Positions 51,429 to 61,389 of a stretch of 64,000 nucleotides of DNA are shown in pieces. The notes below the pieces were generated by a model. That model was not told the DNA's origin. It searched no databases and saw nothing but the letters and a program-made list of their open reading frames with translations. The stretch spans positions 62,001 through 126,000 of the forward strand of contig NZ_BBCB01000002.1 in NCBI RefSeq assembly GCF_001311825.1, written 5' to 3'. The DNA comes from Salidesulfovibrio brasiliensis JCM 12178. GTDB lineage: Bacteria; Desulfobacterota; Desulfovibrionia; Desulfovibrionales; Desulfovibrionaceae. The position numbers were made by a program, and so were the translations under genes. Position 1 is the first letter of the stretch, and each line of letters starts with the position of its first letter.

Positions 51429-53522
51429 ATGGCGTTGAATGTCAAAAGCGTGTTCTGCGGTCGAATTGCCCTGATTCTGATAGTGCTCTCTCTGGCCGTC
51501 GCGGCCTTCGGGGTATTCACGGGGTCTGCCCTTGTTGCATACATAGCGGTGGCCGTTGGGGGGGCGCTTTCCCTTTCCGCTCTGCTGTGCGGCGGCTCTT
51601 CGTCGGCTGCGCTGCTTTCCATTCTGTCGGAGATGAAGAAGACCGACGATTATGGGAGGCTCGTAGAAACCGCCAAGGACACCGATCTTGGAGAGCTCGT
51701 TGCCCGTCTCGCCGAAAAGCGCGATGAACTGATCGAAGAGCAACATTTCTATTTCACCGCTCTGAACGTGATGGGCAATCCTGTGCTGGTCTGCGATGAA
51801 AAGGGCCGTATTACTGTCGCCACCAAGTCACTGTATGAAATTCTTGAGAAACCCAGGACTCAGGTTATCGGGTTCACTGTCGGCAAAGCCTTTTACAACA
51901 AAGAGGGTCAGTCTCTCACCGACAAGGTTTTGAACTCAGGAAAACCCCTCGAGACGGTCTCCGACATTACACTTTGGAACGGGAAACAGTATTCACTCAA
52001 GGTCTTTGCCGAGCCTATCAAAAATCGAAACGGCGATGTGACCGGTGCAGTAGTCTCTTTCGTGGATTTGAAGGAGATCGTGGAAGGGCAGAAGCAGATG
52101 GAAGAGCAGCAGCAACGCATGCTGACCATCGGCAAGGATGTTCGCGGTCTCGCGGAGCGGGTGGCCTCGGCGTCCGAGGAACTCAGCGCATCTGCGGACG
52201 AACAGGCACGCGGTGCCCAAAAGCAGAGCGGGCAGACCGATACCGTGGCCACGGCCATGGAAGAGATGACCGCAACGGTTCTGGAGGTGGCCCAGAATGC
52301 CTCGGCGACCTCGCAGGCTGCCGAGGAGGCTCGTGTTGCGGCCGGGGACGGGGTCTCCATGGTCAATCAGGCCGTCAGCTCCATCAACAACGTTGCTGAA
52401 TCGTCCGGGAGGCTCTCTCAGGTTATAGGGCAGCTCGACTCGCAGGCTGAGGAGATCGGACGTATTATCAGCGTCATCAACGATATTGCCGACCAGACCA
52501 ACCTGCTTGCGCTCAACGCGGCAATCGAGGCCGCCAGAGCGGGCGAGGCAGGCCGGGGTTTCGCAGTTGTCGCCGACGAGGTCCGCAAACTCGCTGAAAA
52601 GACCATGACAGCCACCAAGGAAGTGGAAGAGGCCATCGGGACTATTCAGGAACGCTCTGCCCATGCCATGACCAGCATGACCCAGACCGAGAAGGAAGTG
52701 GAAGAGAGCACCGAGCTTTCCAACAAGGCGGGCGAATCCCTGCAGCAGATCATGTCTCGCATTGAAGACATGGTCGGCCGGGTTTCCCAGATCGCTACGG
52801 CTGCCGAAGAGCAGTCTGCGGCGGCAGAGGAGATTAGCCAGAGCATCGAGGACATCGCCCTTGTTGCCCGCGAGGCCGACGAAGGAGCGGGGCAGGCTGC
52901 CGCAGCCACGCGCGATCTCGCCGAACTCGCACAGGAGCTGTTGACCGTGTCCATGGACTTCAGCGGTGCGGGCGAAAGCAAGCTGCGCGCTTCAGATGGT
53001 CAGATGAAAGGGGTGCTGCCCAAGTTGACGCAGAAGTTTGTTCAGGAACAGTTTGGCAATGAAGTGTACCGACACATGCAGGAAGAAATGGGCGATCCCA
53101 CGTTCCTGCCCACGCAAAGCTATCCTGACAGCGTGTTGCACCAGATGGCCGAACTCGTTTCCGACAAGGCACGCATTTCTCAGCGCGATTTCTTTCTGAA
53201 ACTCGGCAGATTCACCGTTGGCGAGTTCCACAGGTTGTACAAGCGTCACTTCAAGAAAGAGTCGCTCAAGGAATTCTACATGCGCATGAACGACCTGCAC
53301 GCCCAGCTTACCAAGGATCTGCCCGGCATCAAGCCGCCGAGCTTCACCTACGAGGACAAGGGTGACCGGCTGTTCATGAATTATCGTTCCAAGCGCGGGT
53401 TGTTCGATTACTTTGAAGGCATCCTGCTTGGAGCGGCTGACTTCAAGGGTGAAAAGATCAAGGTCAACATCACGCCGTTCGACAAGGAAACTGCCCGTGC
53501 GGAGATTCATTTCCTCAAATAA
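51429..53522 (+). CDS. Methyl-accepting chemotaxis protein with PAS and C-terminal H-NOX heme domain
   Basis: A 697-residue receptor. Two closely spaced membrane helices (about 10-55) leave almost no periplasmic part; a PAS-like region (about 105-215) and an MCP signalling domain ([18 protein letters not shown] hairpin near 357-374) follow. Residue 526 onward (MKGVLPKL) is a complete H-NOX domain: candidate proximal His624 in LHAQL, heme-propionate motif Tyr652/Ser654/Arg656, and Tyr661 at the position of the O2-contacting Tyr140 of Caldanaerobacter H-NOX. It should sense O2 or NO and steer motility through the neighbouring cheA. ATG 51429 (GGAGGAG upstream) is preferred to 22 codons of weak upstream extension. 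Confidence 0.92.
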   Translation: MALNVKSVFCGRIALILIVLSLAVAAFGVFTGSALVAYIAVAVGGALSLSALLCGGSSSAALLSILSEMKKTDDYGRLVETAKDTDLGELVARLAEKRDELIEEQHFYFTALNVMGNPVLVCDEKGRITVATKSLYEILEKPRTQVIGFTVGKAFYNKEGQSLTDKVLNSGKPLETVSDITLWNGKQYSLKVFAEPIKNRNGDVTGAVVSFVDLKEIVEGQKQMEEQQQRMLTIGKDVRGLAERVASASEELSASADEQARGAQKQSGQTDTVATAMEEMTATVLEVAQNASATSQAAEEARVAAGDGVSMVNQAVSSINNVAESSGRLSQVIGQLDSQAEEIGRIISVINDIADQTNLLALNAAIEAARAGEAGRGFAVVADEVRKLAEKTMTATKEVEEAIGTIQERSAHAMTSMTQTEKEVEESTELSNKAGESLQQIMSRIEDMVGRVSQIATAAEEQSAAAEEISQSIEDIALVAREADEGAGQAAAATRDLAELAQELLTVSMDFSGAGESKLRASDGQMKGVLPKLTQKFVQEQFGNEVYRHMQEEMGDPTFLPTQSYPDSVLHQMAELVSDKARISQRDFFLKLGRFTVGEFHRLYKRHFKKESLKEFYMRMNDLHAQLTKDLPGIKPPSFTYEDKGDRLFMNYRSKRGLFDYFEGILLGAADFKGEKIKVNITPFDKETARAEIHFLK

Positions 53523-53614
53523 AGTTATAACGTGCTGGCGACATCCCATACAACGCCGTAAAGAAATATAGAGCGGCATAAATCCGCGCCTGAACACTTC
53601 AAGGAGCCTTTTTG

Positions 53615-55867
53615 ATGTCCGACGATCTGAATCGGCAGATATTCAAGGAAGAAGCCTACGACCTACTCGGTGAGCTGGAAGGCGCCCTGCTTGAACTGGA
53701 TGAGACGCCTGAAGACATGGATTTGGTTAACAGGGTCTTTCGCGCCCTGCACACCATCAAGGGGTCCGGGTCCATGTTCGGCTTCGAGGACATCGCCGAG
53801 TTCACCCACGAGGTGGAAACGGTGCTTGACCTTGTGCGTGGCGAGGAAATGGCCGTCAGCAAGGATTTGGTCAATCTGGTTTTCCGTGCGCGGGACCAGA
53901 TTCAGAAGATGCTCGACAATGCGGATGCCGGTGAGATTGTCGATCCGCAGGAAATGGAGTCCATCCTTTCCGGGCTTCAGGCGCTTGTTGCCGGAGAGCC
54001 GGTTCCCGGTGCTGAATCAGAGCCTGCCGAACCTGATGCCTCCGGTGAGATGGCTGCCGTCGAGGATGCCGCTTCCGAATCATCTGTAGAGGAAACCGTT
54101 CCGGTTGAAGCAGAGGGAGCAGAGCAGGAACCCAATCATTTTCTCATTCAGGTTGGTTGCCGCGATCCCGAGGCGTGTGATGAAGAGGCGCTGGGTGCGG
54201 TGTATGAAGAGTTGGCCAAGCTCGGTGAAATGGTCATTCAGACCCGTCCGGGCGATGTCCCGGGTGTACACGGCTGGGAAATCCGGCTGGACACGGACAA
54301 GGGCGAAGACCACATTCAGGACATTTTTCTTTTTGCCGACTCTGAGATCGACCTACAAGTAACCCGTTACGATACAGTCGACGACATGCCGTCCGGCCCT
54401 GCCCCCGCAACTGGCCTTTCTGCCGAAGAAGAGCCGGAAGATGCGGTGCAGAAAGAGGCCGCTCAGGAAGATGCGGATGACGACGATGGAGAAGAATACG
54501 AAGATGCTCCCAAGCTAGGGGAGATTCTTGTGGGCGAGGGTGCCGTGAAAGCCGAAGACGTGGAACAGGCTCTTGCCAGCCAGAAGCCGCTCGGTGCATT
54601 GCTGAAGGAGGCCGGAAAGGTCTCTGACGAGCAGGTTAGCAAGGCAGTCAAGCGTCAGGAAAAGGTCCGGGAGAGCGCAGCTACCAAGAAGCGTCAGGAG
54701 GCGCTTTCCAGTATTCGCGTCACTGCGGAGAAGCTAGATTATCTGGTAGACCTTGTGGGTGAACTGGTCATCGTGCAGGCGCAGATAGCGCAGGTGGTCA
54801 GCGAACGGTCCGACACCCAGCTTCAGACGCTTTCCGAGGAATTGGAGCGGCTTTCCGACGAACTCAGGGACTCCACGCTCGGCATCAGGATGCTGCCCAT
54901 AGGGACAACTTTCAGCAAGTTCCGCAGACTGGTCCGGGACCTGTCCAGCGAACTCGGCAAGGAGATCACCCTGTCCACCAACGGGGCCGAGACCGAGCTG
55001 GACAAGACGGTCATCGAGCGGCTCAACGATCCGCTCGTCCACCTGCTGAGAAACAGCATCGACCACGGAATCGAGCAGCCGAGCGATCGCGAAGCCGTAG
55101 GCAAGCCCAAGGGCGGCATGATCCTCCTCTCTGCCGAACACTCCGGTGGCGAGGTCCTTATTCGCATCACGGACGATGGCCGGGGCATGGACCCCGACAC
55201 GATCAAGGCCAAGGCCGTGGAAAAGGAACTCATCACGGCCGATGCCGACCTCACGCGCAAGGAAATATTCAAGCTCATTTTCGAGCCCGGCTTTTCAACG
55301 GCCAAGCAGGTTACCAACGTCTCCGGGCGCGGTGTGGGCATGGATGTGGTCAAACGGGCCATCGACAGCCTGCGCGGAACCATCGACATCGACAGCCAGA
55401 AGGGCAAGGGCACGACCATCACCATCCGTCTGCCACTGACGCTCGCCATCATTGACGGCCTGCAGGTCAGGGTAGAGGACGAGTACTACGTCATTCCGCT
55501 TTCGCTGGTCGAAGAATGTGTGGAGCTTTCCAATGTGGACCGGGACGATGACGAATCCGGCCAACGCATCATGCATCTTCGTGGCGAGATCGTCCCGTAT
55601 GTTTACCTGCGTGACTTTTTCGAGGTCGAGGGCACCAATCCGCCCATTGAGCAGATCGTCATCACAGGCGTGGAAGGGAGCCGTATAGGCATCGTGGTGG
55701 ATACGGTCATCGGCGAGCACCAAACCGTCATCAAAAGCCTCAGTCGCGTATACAAGGATGTTGAAGGTATTTCCGGGGCCACCATCAAGGGTGACGGCTC
55801 CATCGCATTGATTCTCGATATTCCCAGGCTTGTGCGCCGCATCGTCGCGGACACCAGCCTCAACTAG
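53615..55867 (+). CDS. cheA: Chemotaxis histidine kinase CheA with MshEN-like repeats
   Basis: A 750-residue kinase. HPt domain with phosphoacceptor His46 (ALHTIKGSGS), then an acidic linker region with a globular insert (about 155-270), two 24-residue repeats at 300-323 and 325-348, the dimerisation helix pair, HATPase motifs (LLRNSIDHGIE, DDGRGMD) and a C-terminal CheW-like domain ending near residue 750. The repeats resemble the MshEN cyclic-di-GMP-binding motif (LGxxL..G.V....V...L..Q pattern). It transmits receptor signals to CheY/CheB-type regulators. AAGGAG lies eight bases before the ATG; cheB follows by 15 bases. Confidence 0.93.
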   Translation: MSDDLNRQIFKEEAYDLLGELEGALLELDETPEDMDLVNRVFRALHTIKGSGSMFGFEDIAEFTHEVETVLDLVRGEEMAVSKDLVNLVFRARDQIQKMLDNADAGEIVDPQEMESILSGLQALVAGEPVPGAESEPAEPDASGEMAAVEDAASESSVEETVPVEAEGAEQEPNHFLIQVGCRDPEACDEEALGAVYEELAKLGEMVIQTRPGDVPGVHGWEIRLDTDKGEDHIQDIFLFADSEIDLQVTRYDTVDDMPSGPAPATGLSAEEEPEDAVQKEAAQEDADDDDGEEYEDAPKLGEILVGEGAVKAEDVEQALASQKPLGALLKEAGKVSDEQVSKAVKRQEKVRESAATKKRQEALSSIRVTAEKLDYLVDLVGELVIVQAQIAQVVSERSDTQLQTLSEELERLSDELRDSTLGIRMLPIGTTFSKFRRLVRDLSSELGKEITLSTNGAETELDKTVIERLNDPLVHLLRNSIDHGIEQPSDREAVGKPKGGMILLSAEHSGGEVLIRITDDGRGMDPDTIKAKAVEKELITADADLTRKEIFKLIFEPGFSTAKQVTNVSGRGVGMDVVKRAIDSLRGTIDIDSQKGKGTTITIRLPLTLAIIDGLQVRVEDEYYVIPLSLVEECVELSNVDRDDDESGQRIMHLRGEIVPYVYLRDFFEVEGTNPPIEQIVITGVEGSRIGIVVDTVIGEHQTVIKSLSRVYKDVEGISGATIKGDGSIALILDIPRLVRRIVADTSLN

Positions 55868-55882
55868 CCCGGTGGACACATT

Positions 55883-56956
55883 ATGAACAAGAAGATTCGC
55901 GTTCTTATTGTTGATGATTCAGCGGTAGTGCGTCAGACCCTCCAGAACATTCTCGAATCCGACCCGGCCATCGAGGTCATGGGTACGGCCGTGGACCCAT
56001 TTGTGGCGGCCGAGAAAATCCGCAAGCAGGTCCCGGACGTCATCACGCTGGATATTGAGATGCCGCGCATGGACGGGCTGACCTTCCTGCGAAAGATCAT
56101 GAGTCAGCATCCCATTCCGGTGGTCATCTGTTCGTCCATGGCCACTGCGGGCGGCGAGAACGCGCTCAAGGCGCTTGAATACGGGGCTGTGGAGATCATT
56201 TCCAAGCCCAAGGTGGGCACGAAGAAATTTCTTGAGGAATCCCGTATCCGCTTTGTGGACGCCGTCAAGGCCGCAGCCCTGACCAAGGGCAAGAAGGTCA
56301 AGCCGCCCGCACCGCCGCTTAAGCCCCAGCCCAAGCTTGGCGCAGACGCGGTCATTCCGATGGGCAAGCCTGCAACATCTTTACAGACTACTGAAAAAAT
56401 AGCGCTTATCGGCGCATCGACCGGTGGCACGGAAGCTCTCAAGATTTTTCTGGAAGCGCTCCCCGTCAACTGCCCGCCTGTGGCGATCGTTCAGCACATG
56501 CCTGAGCACTTCACCGCTGCGTTTGCCAACAGGTTGAACGGGCTTTGCGCCATCACCGTCAAGGAAGCCGAAGACGGCGACAGCATGCTCCGGGGGCAGG
56601 CGCTCATTGCTCCGGGCAACAGGCACATGCTGCTGAAGCGCAGTGGCGCCAAGTATTACGTGGAAGTCAAGGAAGGGCCGTTGGTCTCACGCCACCGTCC
56701 TTCCGTTGACGTGCTCTTCAGGTCCGGTGCCAGATATGCCGGAAAGAACGTTGTAGCCGCCATCATGACAGGCATGGGTGATGACGGGGCCAAAGGCATT
56801 AAGGAGCTTTTTGAGAGTGGAGCCTACACCATCGCACAGGACGAGGCCTCCTGCGTGGTTTTCGGGATGCCGCAGGAAGCAATCAAGACAGGCGGCGTGC
56901 ATACCATCCTGCCGCTGAACAAGATTGCCGGAGAAGTGGTCAAACGCTGCGTCTAG
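55883..56956 (+). CDS. cheB: Chemotaxis protein-glutamate methylesterase CheB
   Basis: A 357-residue response regulator-methylesterase. The receiver domain has Asp11, Asp12 and phosphoacceptor Asp57; after a Pro/Lys-rich linker the esterase has the catalytic Ser179 (GASTGG), His205 (QHMP) and Asp300 (MGDDGA). It removes methyl groups from chemoreceptors for adaptation. It ends with a tail-to-tail overlap of a few bases with DUF190. CheR, CheW and CheY are not in the window. Confidence 0.95.
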   Translation: MNKKIRVLIVDDSAVVRQTLQNILESDPAIEVMGTAVDPFVAAEKIRKQVPDVITLDIEMPRMDGLTFLRKIMSQHPIPVVICSSMATAGGENALKALEYGAVEIISKPKVGTKKFLEESRIRFVDAVKAAALTKGKKVKPPAPPLKPQPKLGADAVIPMGKPATSLQTTEKIALIGASTGGTEALKIFLEALPVNCPPVAIVQHMPEHFTAAFANRLNGLCAITVKEAEDGDSMLRGQALIAPGNRHMLLKRSGAKYYVEVKEGPLVSRHRPSVDVLFRSGARYAGKNVVAAIMTGMGDDGAKGIKELFESGAYTIAQDEASCVVFGMPQEAIKTGGVHTILPLNKIAGEVVKRCV

Positions 56957-57291
56957 CCGCCTGAATGGCGGTAGAAGATGACTTGAACGGGCTCTCTCGT
57001 CACCAATCCTTCGGTGATGAGAGAGTCGATTATTTTGAGGAACGAGTCGATTTTATCCGTGGAGTCCACGATCTCGATGACCAGCGGCATGTCTTCCGAA
57101 AGCCTGAGAATCTTGCTGGTATGCACGCGGCTGTTTGCGCCGTACCCCATTATGCCTCGATAGGCGGTGGCTCCTGCCAGTCCTTCGCTTCGTGCCTTTT
57201 CCACCAGTACTTCCGAGAGTAGGCGACCTTCATGGCGGTCACTTTCGCCGATGAATATTCTGATGCGTTCGGCTTCGTTGGGAAGTTGCAT
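56953..57291 (-). CDS. DUF190 family protein (PII-like)
   Basis: A 112-residue protein with the DUF190 pattern: [36 protein letters not shown], and LPLVIEIVD-like strands. DUF190 proteins have a PII-like trimer fold and are often encoded beside crcB, as here, where they probably modulate or accompany fluoride export. It follows crcB by 45 bases on the minus strand. Confidence 0.9.
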   Translation of the reverse strand: MQLPNEAERIRIFIGESDRHEGRLLSEVLVEKARSEGLAGATAYRGIMGYGANSRVHTSKILRLSEDMPLVIEIVDSTDKIDSFLKIIDSLITEGLVTREPVQVIFYRHSGG

Positions 57292-57336
57292 CGTATCCTC
57301 CTGTGCCGTGCGGCTTGAGCGCTGCGCGAGAATTAT

Positions 57337-57714
57337 CTACAAGAGACGGCCAAGGGCCATCCCGCCAAGTACGAGGACAAGTCCGGCAGCGACCTGACCG
57401 CCCGCGTTCAGCGCGGCCATGACGATCTGGCCGCCCTTGACCAATTGGGCCGTCTCGAACATGTAGGTGGAAAAGGTGGTGAAGGCTCCCATGAACCCGG
57501 TGAGGAGCAACAGCCGCAACTCGCCGCCAAGGCCGATGCGGTTTTCGAAGAATCCCCAGACCGCCCCGAACAGCAGGCAGCCCAGCATGTTCACTGCAAA
57601 GGTCCCGGCCGGAAAACCGGCTCCCGCAAGACGCTGGGCAAACCCGGAAACATAGTAGCGGCAGAGCGTCCCGGCCGCGCCCCCGAGGGCGATGAGCAGA
57701 ATTTTCTTCACCAT
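57337..57714 (-). CDS. crcB: Fluoride exporter Fluc/CrcB
   Basis: A 125-residue channel protein with four membrane helices. It shows the N-terminal GGAAGTLCRYYVSG, GTFAVNMLGCLLFG with the conserved Asn, and TGFMGAFTTFSTY with the fluoride-coordinating Phe/Thr/Ser track. Homodimeric Fluc channels export fluoride. No ribosome-binding site or fluoride riboswitch is evident in the 36 bases before the divergent CYTH gene. Confidence 0.93.
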   Translation of the reverse strand: MVKKILLIALGGAAGTLCRYYVSGFAQRLAGAGFPAGTFAVNMLGCLLFGAVWGFFENRIGLGGELRLLLLTGFMGAFTTFSTYMFETAQLVKGGQIVMAALNAGGQVAAGLVLVLGGMALGRLL

Positions 57715-57750
57715 GCGGGCGTTTGTATCACCCTAGAGGGAGAAAGCAAA

Positions 57751-58346
57751 GTGGCACTGGAAGTGGAAGTGAAATATACAGGCGCGGACCACGATGCGGT
57801 ACGTAAGGCTCTCTCGGCCTGCGGTGCCGAAATGGTCGGGGTCTGGTTTGAGTCCAACGCGGTCTTCGATAATCCCGACAGGTCGCTGAAGGGTGCCGGA
57901 AAGCTCTTGCGTCTGCGCCGCCGTGCCGATGCAAGCGTTTTGACCGTGAAGGTCCCGCCCGAAGGGAGGTGCCGGAAGGGCTGAAAGTCTTTGACGAGCA
58001 TGAAACGCTCGTGGCCGATCATGACGCCATGGCCGATTGCCTGAAGGCTTTGGGGTACGCCGTGGTCTTCGCCTATGAAAAAGTTAGGGAAAAATGGCGG
58101 TTGAATGACTGCGCCGTGTGCCTCGACACGCTGCCGTTCGGCATGTATGTCGAGATCGAAGGGACACGGGACGGCATCGCTGCCTGTGTGAAAGAGCTCG
58201 GACTGGCTGAAGAAAACGCCTGCACCGAGACGTATCACTCTCTCAATCTGTGTTATAGGACAGAGCGCGGCCTGCCCGAGGACGAGAACTTCGTTTTTGA
58301 GGAAGCCGAGAGGGAGCGCATCCTGAAAGAATTGCAATCGTGTTGA
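57751..58346 (+). CDS. CYTH domain protein (frameshifted in this sequence)
   Basis: A CYTH-fold protein (class IV adenylate cyclase/thiamine-triphosphatase family) split over two frames. The first has the N-terminal EVEVK (ExExK) signature and GKLLRLRR, stopping at 57984; the second resumes EVPEGLKVFDEHE and ends at 58346 with MYVEIEGTRDG. Restoring one G at 57964-57966 (GGGG expected) yields a continuous protein of about 198 residues. GTG 57751 is supported by GAGGGAG. The substrate (ATP, ThTP or inorganic polyphosphate) is uncertain. Confidence 0.85.
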
Positions 58347-58416
58347 ATATGCCTCTCGACATGTGGGGCGGCCGTATTTATATTGAAACTGAAAAAGTCT
58401 TTATGGAGCGTTGATC

Positions 58417-58731
58417 ATGGGCAAACCGTTCACCGGAGATGAATTTGAATCCGATGTGCTTGAACGGCACGAGGTCAAGGAACCCTCCCGGTACAAGGTG
58501 CTCCTGCACAACGATGATTACACCACGATGGAATTTGTCGTGGAAATTCTGATGAAGGTGTTTCACAGAAGCGAGGCCGAGGCCACACGGATCATGCTGG
58601 CCGTGCACCATGAAGGTGTGGGAGTCTGTGGCGTGTTTTCCGCTGAAGTGGCCGAGACCAAGGTGGACCTTGTCCACCGGCTCGCCCGTGGTGCGGGTTT
58701 CCCGCTAAAATGCACCATGGAGAAGGAATAA
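58417..58731 (+). CDS. clpS: ClpS adaptor for N-degron recognition
   Basis: A 104-residue adaptor protein. The N-end-binding core is clear: LHNDDYTTMEFVVEIL with the conserved Asn-Asp-Asp, and VHHEGVGVCG. ClpS delivers proteins with bulky N-terminal residues to ClpAP. ATG 58417 has GGAG nine bases upstream. clpA starts two bases after its stop. Confidence 0.95.
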   Translation: MGKPFTGDEFESDVLERHEVKEPSRYKVLLHNDDYTTMEFVVEILMKVFHRSEAEATRIMLAVHHEGVGVCGVFSAEVAETKVDLVHRLARGAGFPLKCTMEKE

Positions 58732-58733
58732 CG

Positions 58734-60992
58734 ATGACCATGCTGAGCAAGGCGCTAGAAAACGCACTGACGAAAGCCGTCAACGAAGTCAAGGAGCGGA
58801 ATCACGAGTTCCTCACCCTTGAGCATCTGCTGTACGCCATTACCGGTGAAGAAAAGGGCGTGGAAATACTCGTGTCCTGCGGTGCCGAGGTCTCGGAGCT
58901 TCAGGAGCAGCTCGGGCGATTCTTTGAACAGAACATGGAGCCGCTGCCCACGGACGTCGAGACCGAGGTCATCCAGACCCTCGGTGTGCGGCGCGTGCTG
59001 CAGCGTGCCGTCTGGCAGAAGAAGGCCGCAGGGAAGGACGTGGTCGATGTAGGCGACGTGCTGGCAGCCATGTTCGACGAAGAGGACTCATACGCTGTCT
59101 ATTTCCTGCGGACGCAGGACATCTCCCGTCTCGACGTGCTGGACTACATTTCCCACGGTGTGGACGAGGACGTGCAGCCGTGGTTCCCGGAGCGTGTCGG
59201 TGAAAACCGGCCTGATCCCGGTCCCGGCGAAGCCGAGGACAAGAAGGGCGCGCTGGAAGAGTTTGCCGTCAATCTCACCGAGCGCGCGGCAAGCGGACGC
59301 ATCGATCCGCTGATCGGCCGAACCGCCGAGCTCGAACGTACTGTTCAGGTACTCTCCCGTCGACGCAAGAACAACCCGATTTACGTGGGCGACCCCGGCG
59401 TGGGCAAGACCGCCATGGCCGAAGGGCTGGCTCTGCACGTTGTGGAAGGGAACGTGCCCAAGGAGTTCATCAACGCCGAAATCTGGGCGCTGGACCTCGG
59501 GGCTCTGCTGGCCGGGACCAAGTATCGCGGCGACTTCGAGAAGCGCCTCAAGGCCGTGCTCGCAGAGCTCAAGCCGAGGGAGGACGCCATACTCTTCGTG
59601 GACGAAATTCATACTATCGTCGGGGCCGGTTCGGTCAGTGGCGGCAGCATGGATGCGTCCAACATCCTCAAGCCATTCCTGGCATCCGGAGAAATCCGCT
59701 GCATCGGCTCCACCACCTATGAGGAGTACAAGAACCATTTTGAAAAGGACCGTGCCCTTTCGCGCAGGTTCCAGAAGATCGAGCTTGCCGAGCCCACAGT
59801 TGAAGAGACCGTGGAAATCCTCAAGGGTCTCAAGTCCCGCTATGAGGAATATCACGGCGTCTCCTACAGCCTGCCATGTCTCAAGGCTGCGGCGGAGCTT
59901 TCGGCGCGGCATATTACGGAGCGCCATCTGCCTGACAAGGCTATTGACGTCATGGACGAGGCTGGAGCGCTCTACAAGCTCGGCAAGCGCAAGCGCAAGG
60001 CCGACAACATTACGGTTTCAGACATCGAGCGGGTCATTGCCCGCATGGCCCGTATTCCGGAACGCCGCCTGAGCGTCAATGATCGTGCCCGATTGCAGCA
60101 TCTTGATGAAGAACTCAAGGGTGTGGTGTTTGGTCAGGACAGCGCGGTTGCCCAGCTTTCCAAGTCCATCAAGCGCGCCCGGGCGGGCATGAAGCAGCCC
60201 GGCAGGCCCGTAGGCAGCTTTTTGCTTACCGGACCGACAGGTGTGGGCAAGACTGAACTGGCCCGCCAGCTGGCCGAAAAGCTTGATGTGGGCTTCATGC
60301 GTTTCGATATGTCGGAGTACATGGAAAAGCACGCTGTGGCCCGGCTCATCGGTGCCCCTCCGGGATACGTCGGCTTCGATCAGGGCGGGCTGCTTACTGA
60401 AGGCATCCGCAAGCAGCCGCACTGCGTTGTCCTCTTTGACGAGATAGAAAAAGCGCATCCGGACGTATTCAACATCCTGCTTCAGGTCATGGACTACGCT
60501 ACCCTCACGGACAACAACGGCCGCAAGGCTGATTTCCGGCATGTCATTCTGCTGATGACCTCCAACGCCGGGGCTCGTGAAATGGCCAAGGGTGCCATCG
60601 GCTTCACCCGAAACGATCGCGACGACCGCAAGACCGGGGCGCTCAAGGCCGTGGAAAAGCTCTTTACGCCGGAGTTCCGCAACAGGCTGGACGCCATTGT
60701 GCAGTTCGACGCCCTCAGCACCGAGGTCATGGAGCTGATTGTAGACAAGTTCATTGCTGAGCTGAACGGCCAGCTTGCCGAGCGGCGCGTTTCGGTGGAA
60801 CTGACACCCGCAGCACGGCTTGAACTCGCCAAGCTCGGGCATGATCCCTCCTTTGGCGCGCGTCCCATGGGCCGTACCATCCAGAAGGAGATCAAGGACC
60901 CGCTGGCGGACGAGCTGCTCTTCGGCAAGCTCGTCAAGGGCGGCAAGGTTCTCGTGGACCACGGCGACGACGGCTTCAGCTTCGACTTCTAG
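58734..60992 (+). CDS. clpA: ClpA ATP-dependent unfoldase
   Basis: A 752-residue AAA+ protein with two ATPase modules: an N-terminal double Clp repeat, Walker A GDPGVGKT at 219-226, second Walker A GPTGVGKT at 500-507, sensor regions and a C-terminal FGARPMGRTIQ segment. The IGF-loop region that docks ClpP appears as IGFTRND. It unfolds substrates for ClpP, which is not in this window. Directly coupled to clpS; ATG 58734 has AAGGA six bases before it. Confidence 0.95.
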   Translation: MTMLSKALENALTKAVNEVKERNHEFLTLEHLLYAITGEEKGVEILVSCGAEVSELQEQLGRFFEQNMEPLPTDVETEVIQTLGVRRVLQRAVWQKKAAGKDVVDVGDVLAAMFDEEDSYAVYFLRTQDISRLDVLDYISHGVDEDVQPWFPERVGENRPDPGPGEAEDKKGALEEFAVNLTERAASGRIDPLIGRTAELERTVQVLSRRRKNNPIYVGDPGVGKTAMAEGLALHVVEGNVPKEFINAEIWALDLGALLAGTKYRGDFEKRLKAVLAELKPREDAILFVDEIHTIVGAGSVSGGSMDASNILKPFLASGEIRCIGSTTYEEYKNHFEKDRALSRRFQKIELAEPTVEETVEILKGLKSRYEEYHGVSYSLPCLKAAAELSARHITERHLPDKAIDVMDEAGALYKLGKRKRKADNITVSDIERVIARMARIPERRLSVNDRARLQHLDEELKGVVFGQDSAVAQLSKSIKRARAGMKQPGRPVGSFLLTGPTGVGKTELARQLAEKLDVGFMRFDMSEYMEKHAVARLIGAPPGYVGFDQGGLLTEGIRKQPHCVVLFDEIEKAHPDVFNILLQVMDYATLTDNNGRKADFRHVILLMTSNAGAREMAKGAIGFTRNDRDDRKTGALKAVEKLFTPEFRNRLDAIVQFDALSTEVMELIVDKFIAELNGQLAERRVSVELTPAARLELAKLGHDPSFGARPMGRTIQKEIKDPLADELLFGKLVKGGKVLVDHGDDGFSFDF

Positions 60993-61001
60993 GGAGGGCT
61001 C

Positions 61002-61388
61002 GTGGACAATTACAGAGTGGTGCGCCCGGAGCACCTCAATCACCACGGGTACCTCTTTGGCGGCATCGTTCTCAAATGGGTGGACGAGTTCGCGTGGCTG
61101 TTCTGTTCCCTTGATTATCGGGGCTGCACCATGGTCACCGTTGCCATGGACGAAGTGGAGTTTCGGCAGCGGATAAGCTGCGGCGCGATCCTGCGATTCA
61201 ACGTGGAACGCGAACGTCAGGGCAGGACATCCGTGACCTACCGTGTGCAAGTCTATGGCGACGAACCCGGCGCAACGCAGGAACGCTTCATTTTCAGTAC
61301 GAAGGTTGTATTCGTGCGTCTGGACGAGAACGGCAACAAGGCTCCGCTTCCCGATCCCGTGGAGGACGAAAGGAAACTCGGAGGCTAG
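61002..61388 (+). CDS. Acyl-CoA thioesterase (hotdog fold)
   Basis: A 128-residue hotdog-fold protein with the HLNHHGYLFGGIVLKWVDE motif typical of YciA/acyl-CoA thioesterases, including the conserved Asn-His and catalytic Asp/Glu region. It hydrolyses acyl-CoA; the physiological chain length is unknown. It is inserted between clpA and aat in the N-degron operon, with GGGAGGG before its GTG start. Confidence 0.88.
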   Translation: MDNYRVVRPEHLNHHGYLFGGIVLKWVDEFAWLFCSLDYRGCTMVTVAMDEVEFRQRISCGAILRFNVERERQGRTSVTYRVQVYGDEPGATQERFIFSTKVVFVRLDENGNKAPLPDPVEDERKLGG

Positions 61389-61389
61389 G

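Noticed and set aside
57715-57750. Fluoride riboswitch before crcB
   Set aside because: Only 36 non-coding bases are available and none of the conserved riboswitch segments can be recognised.
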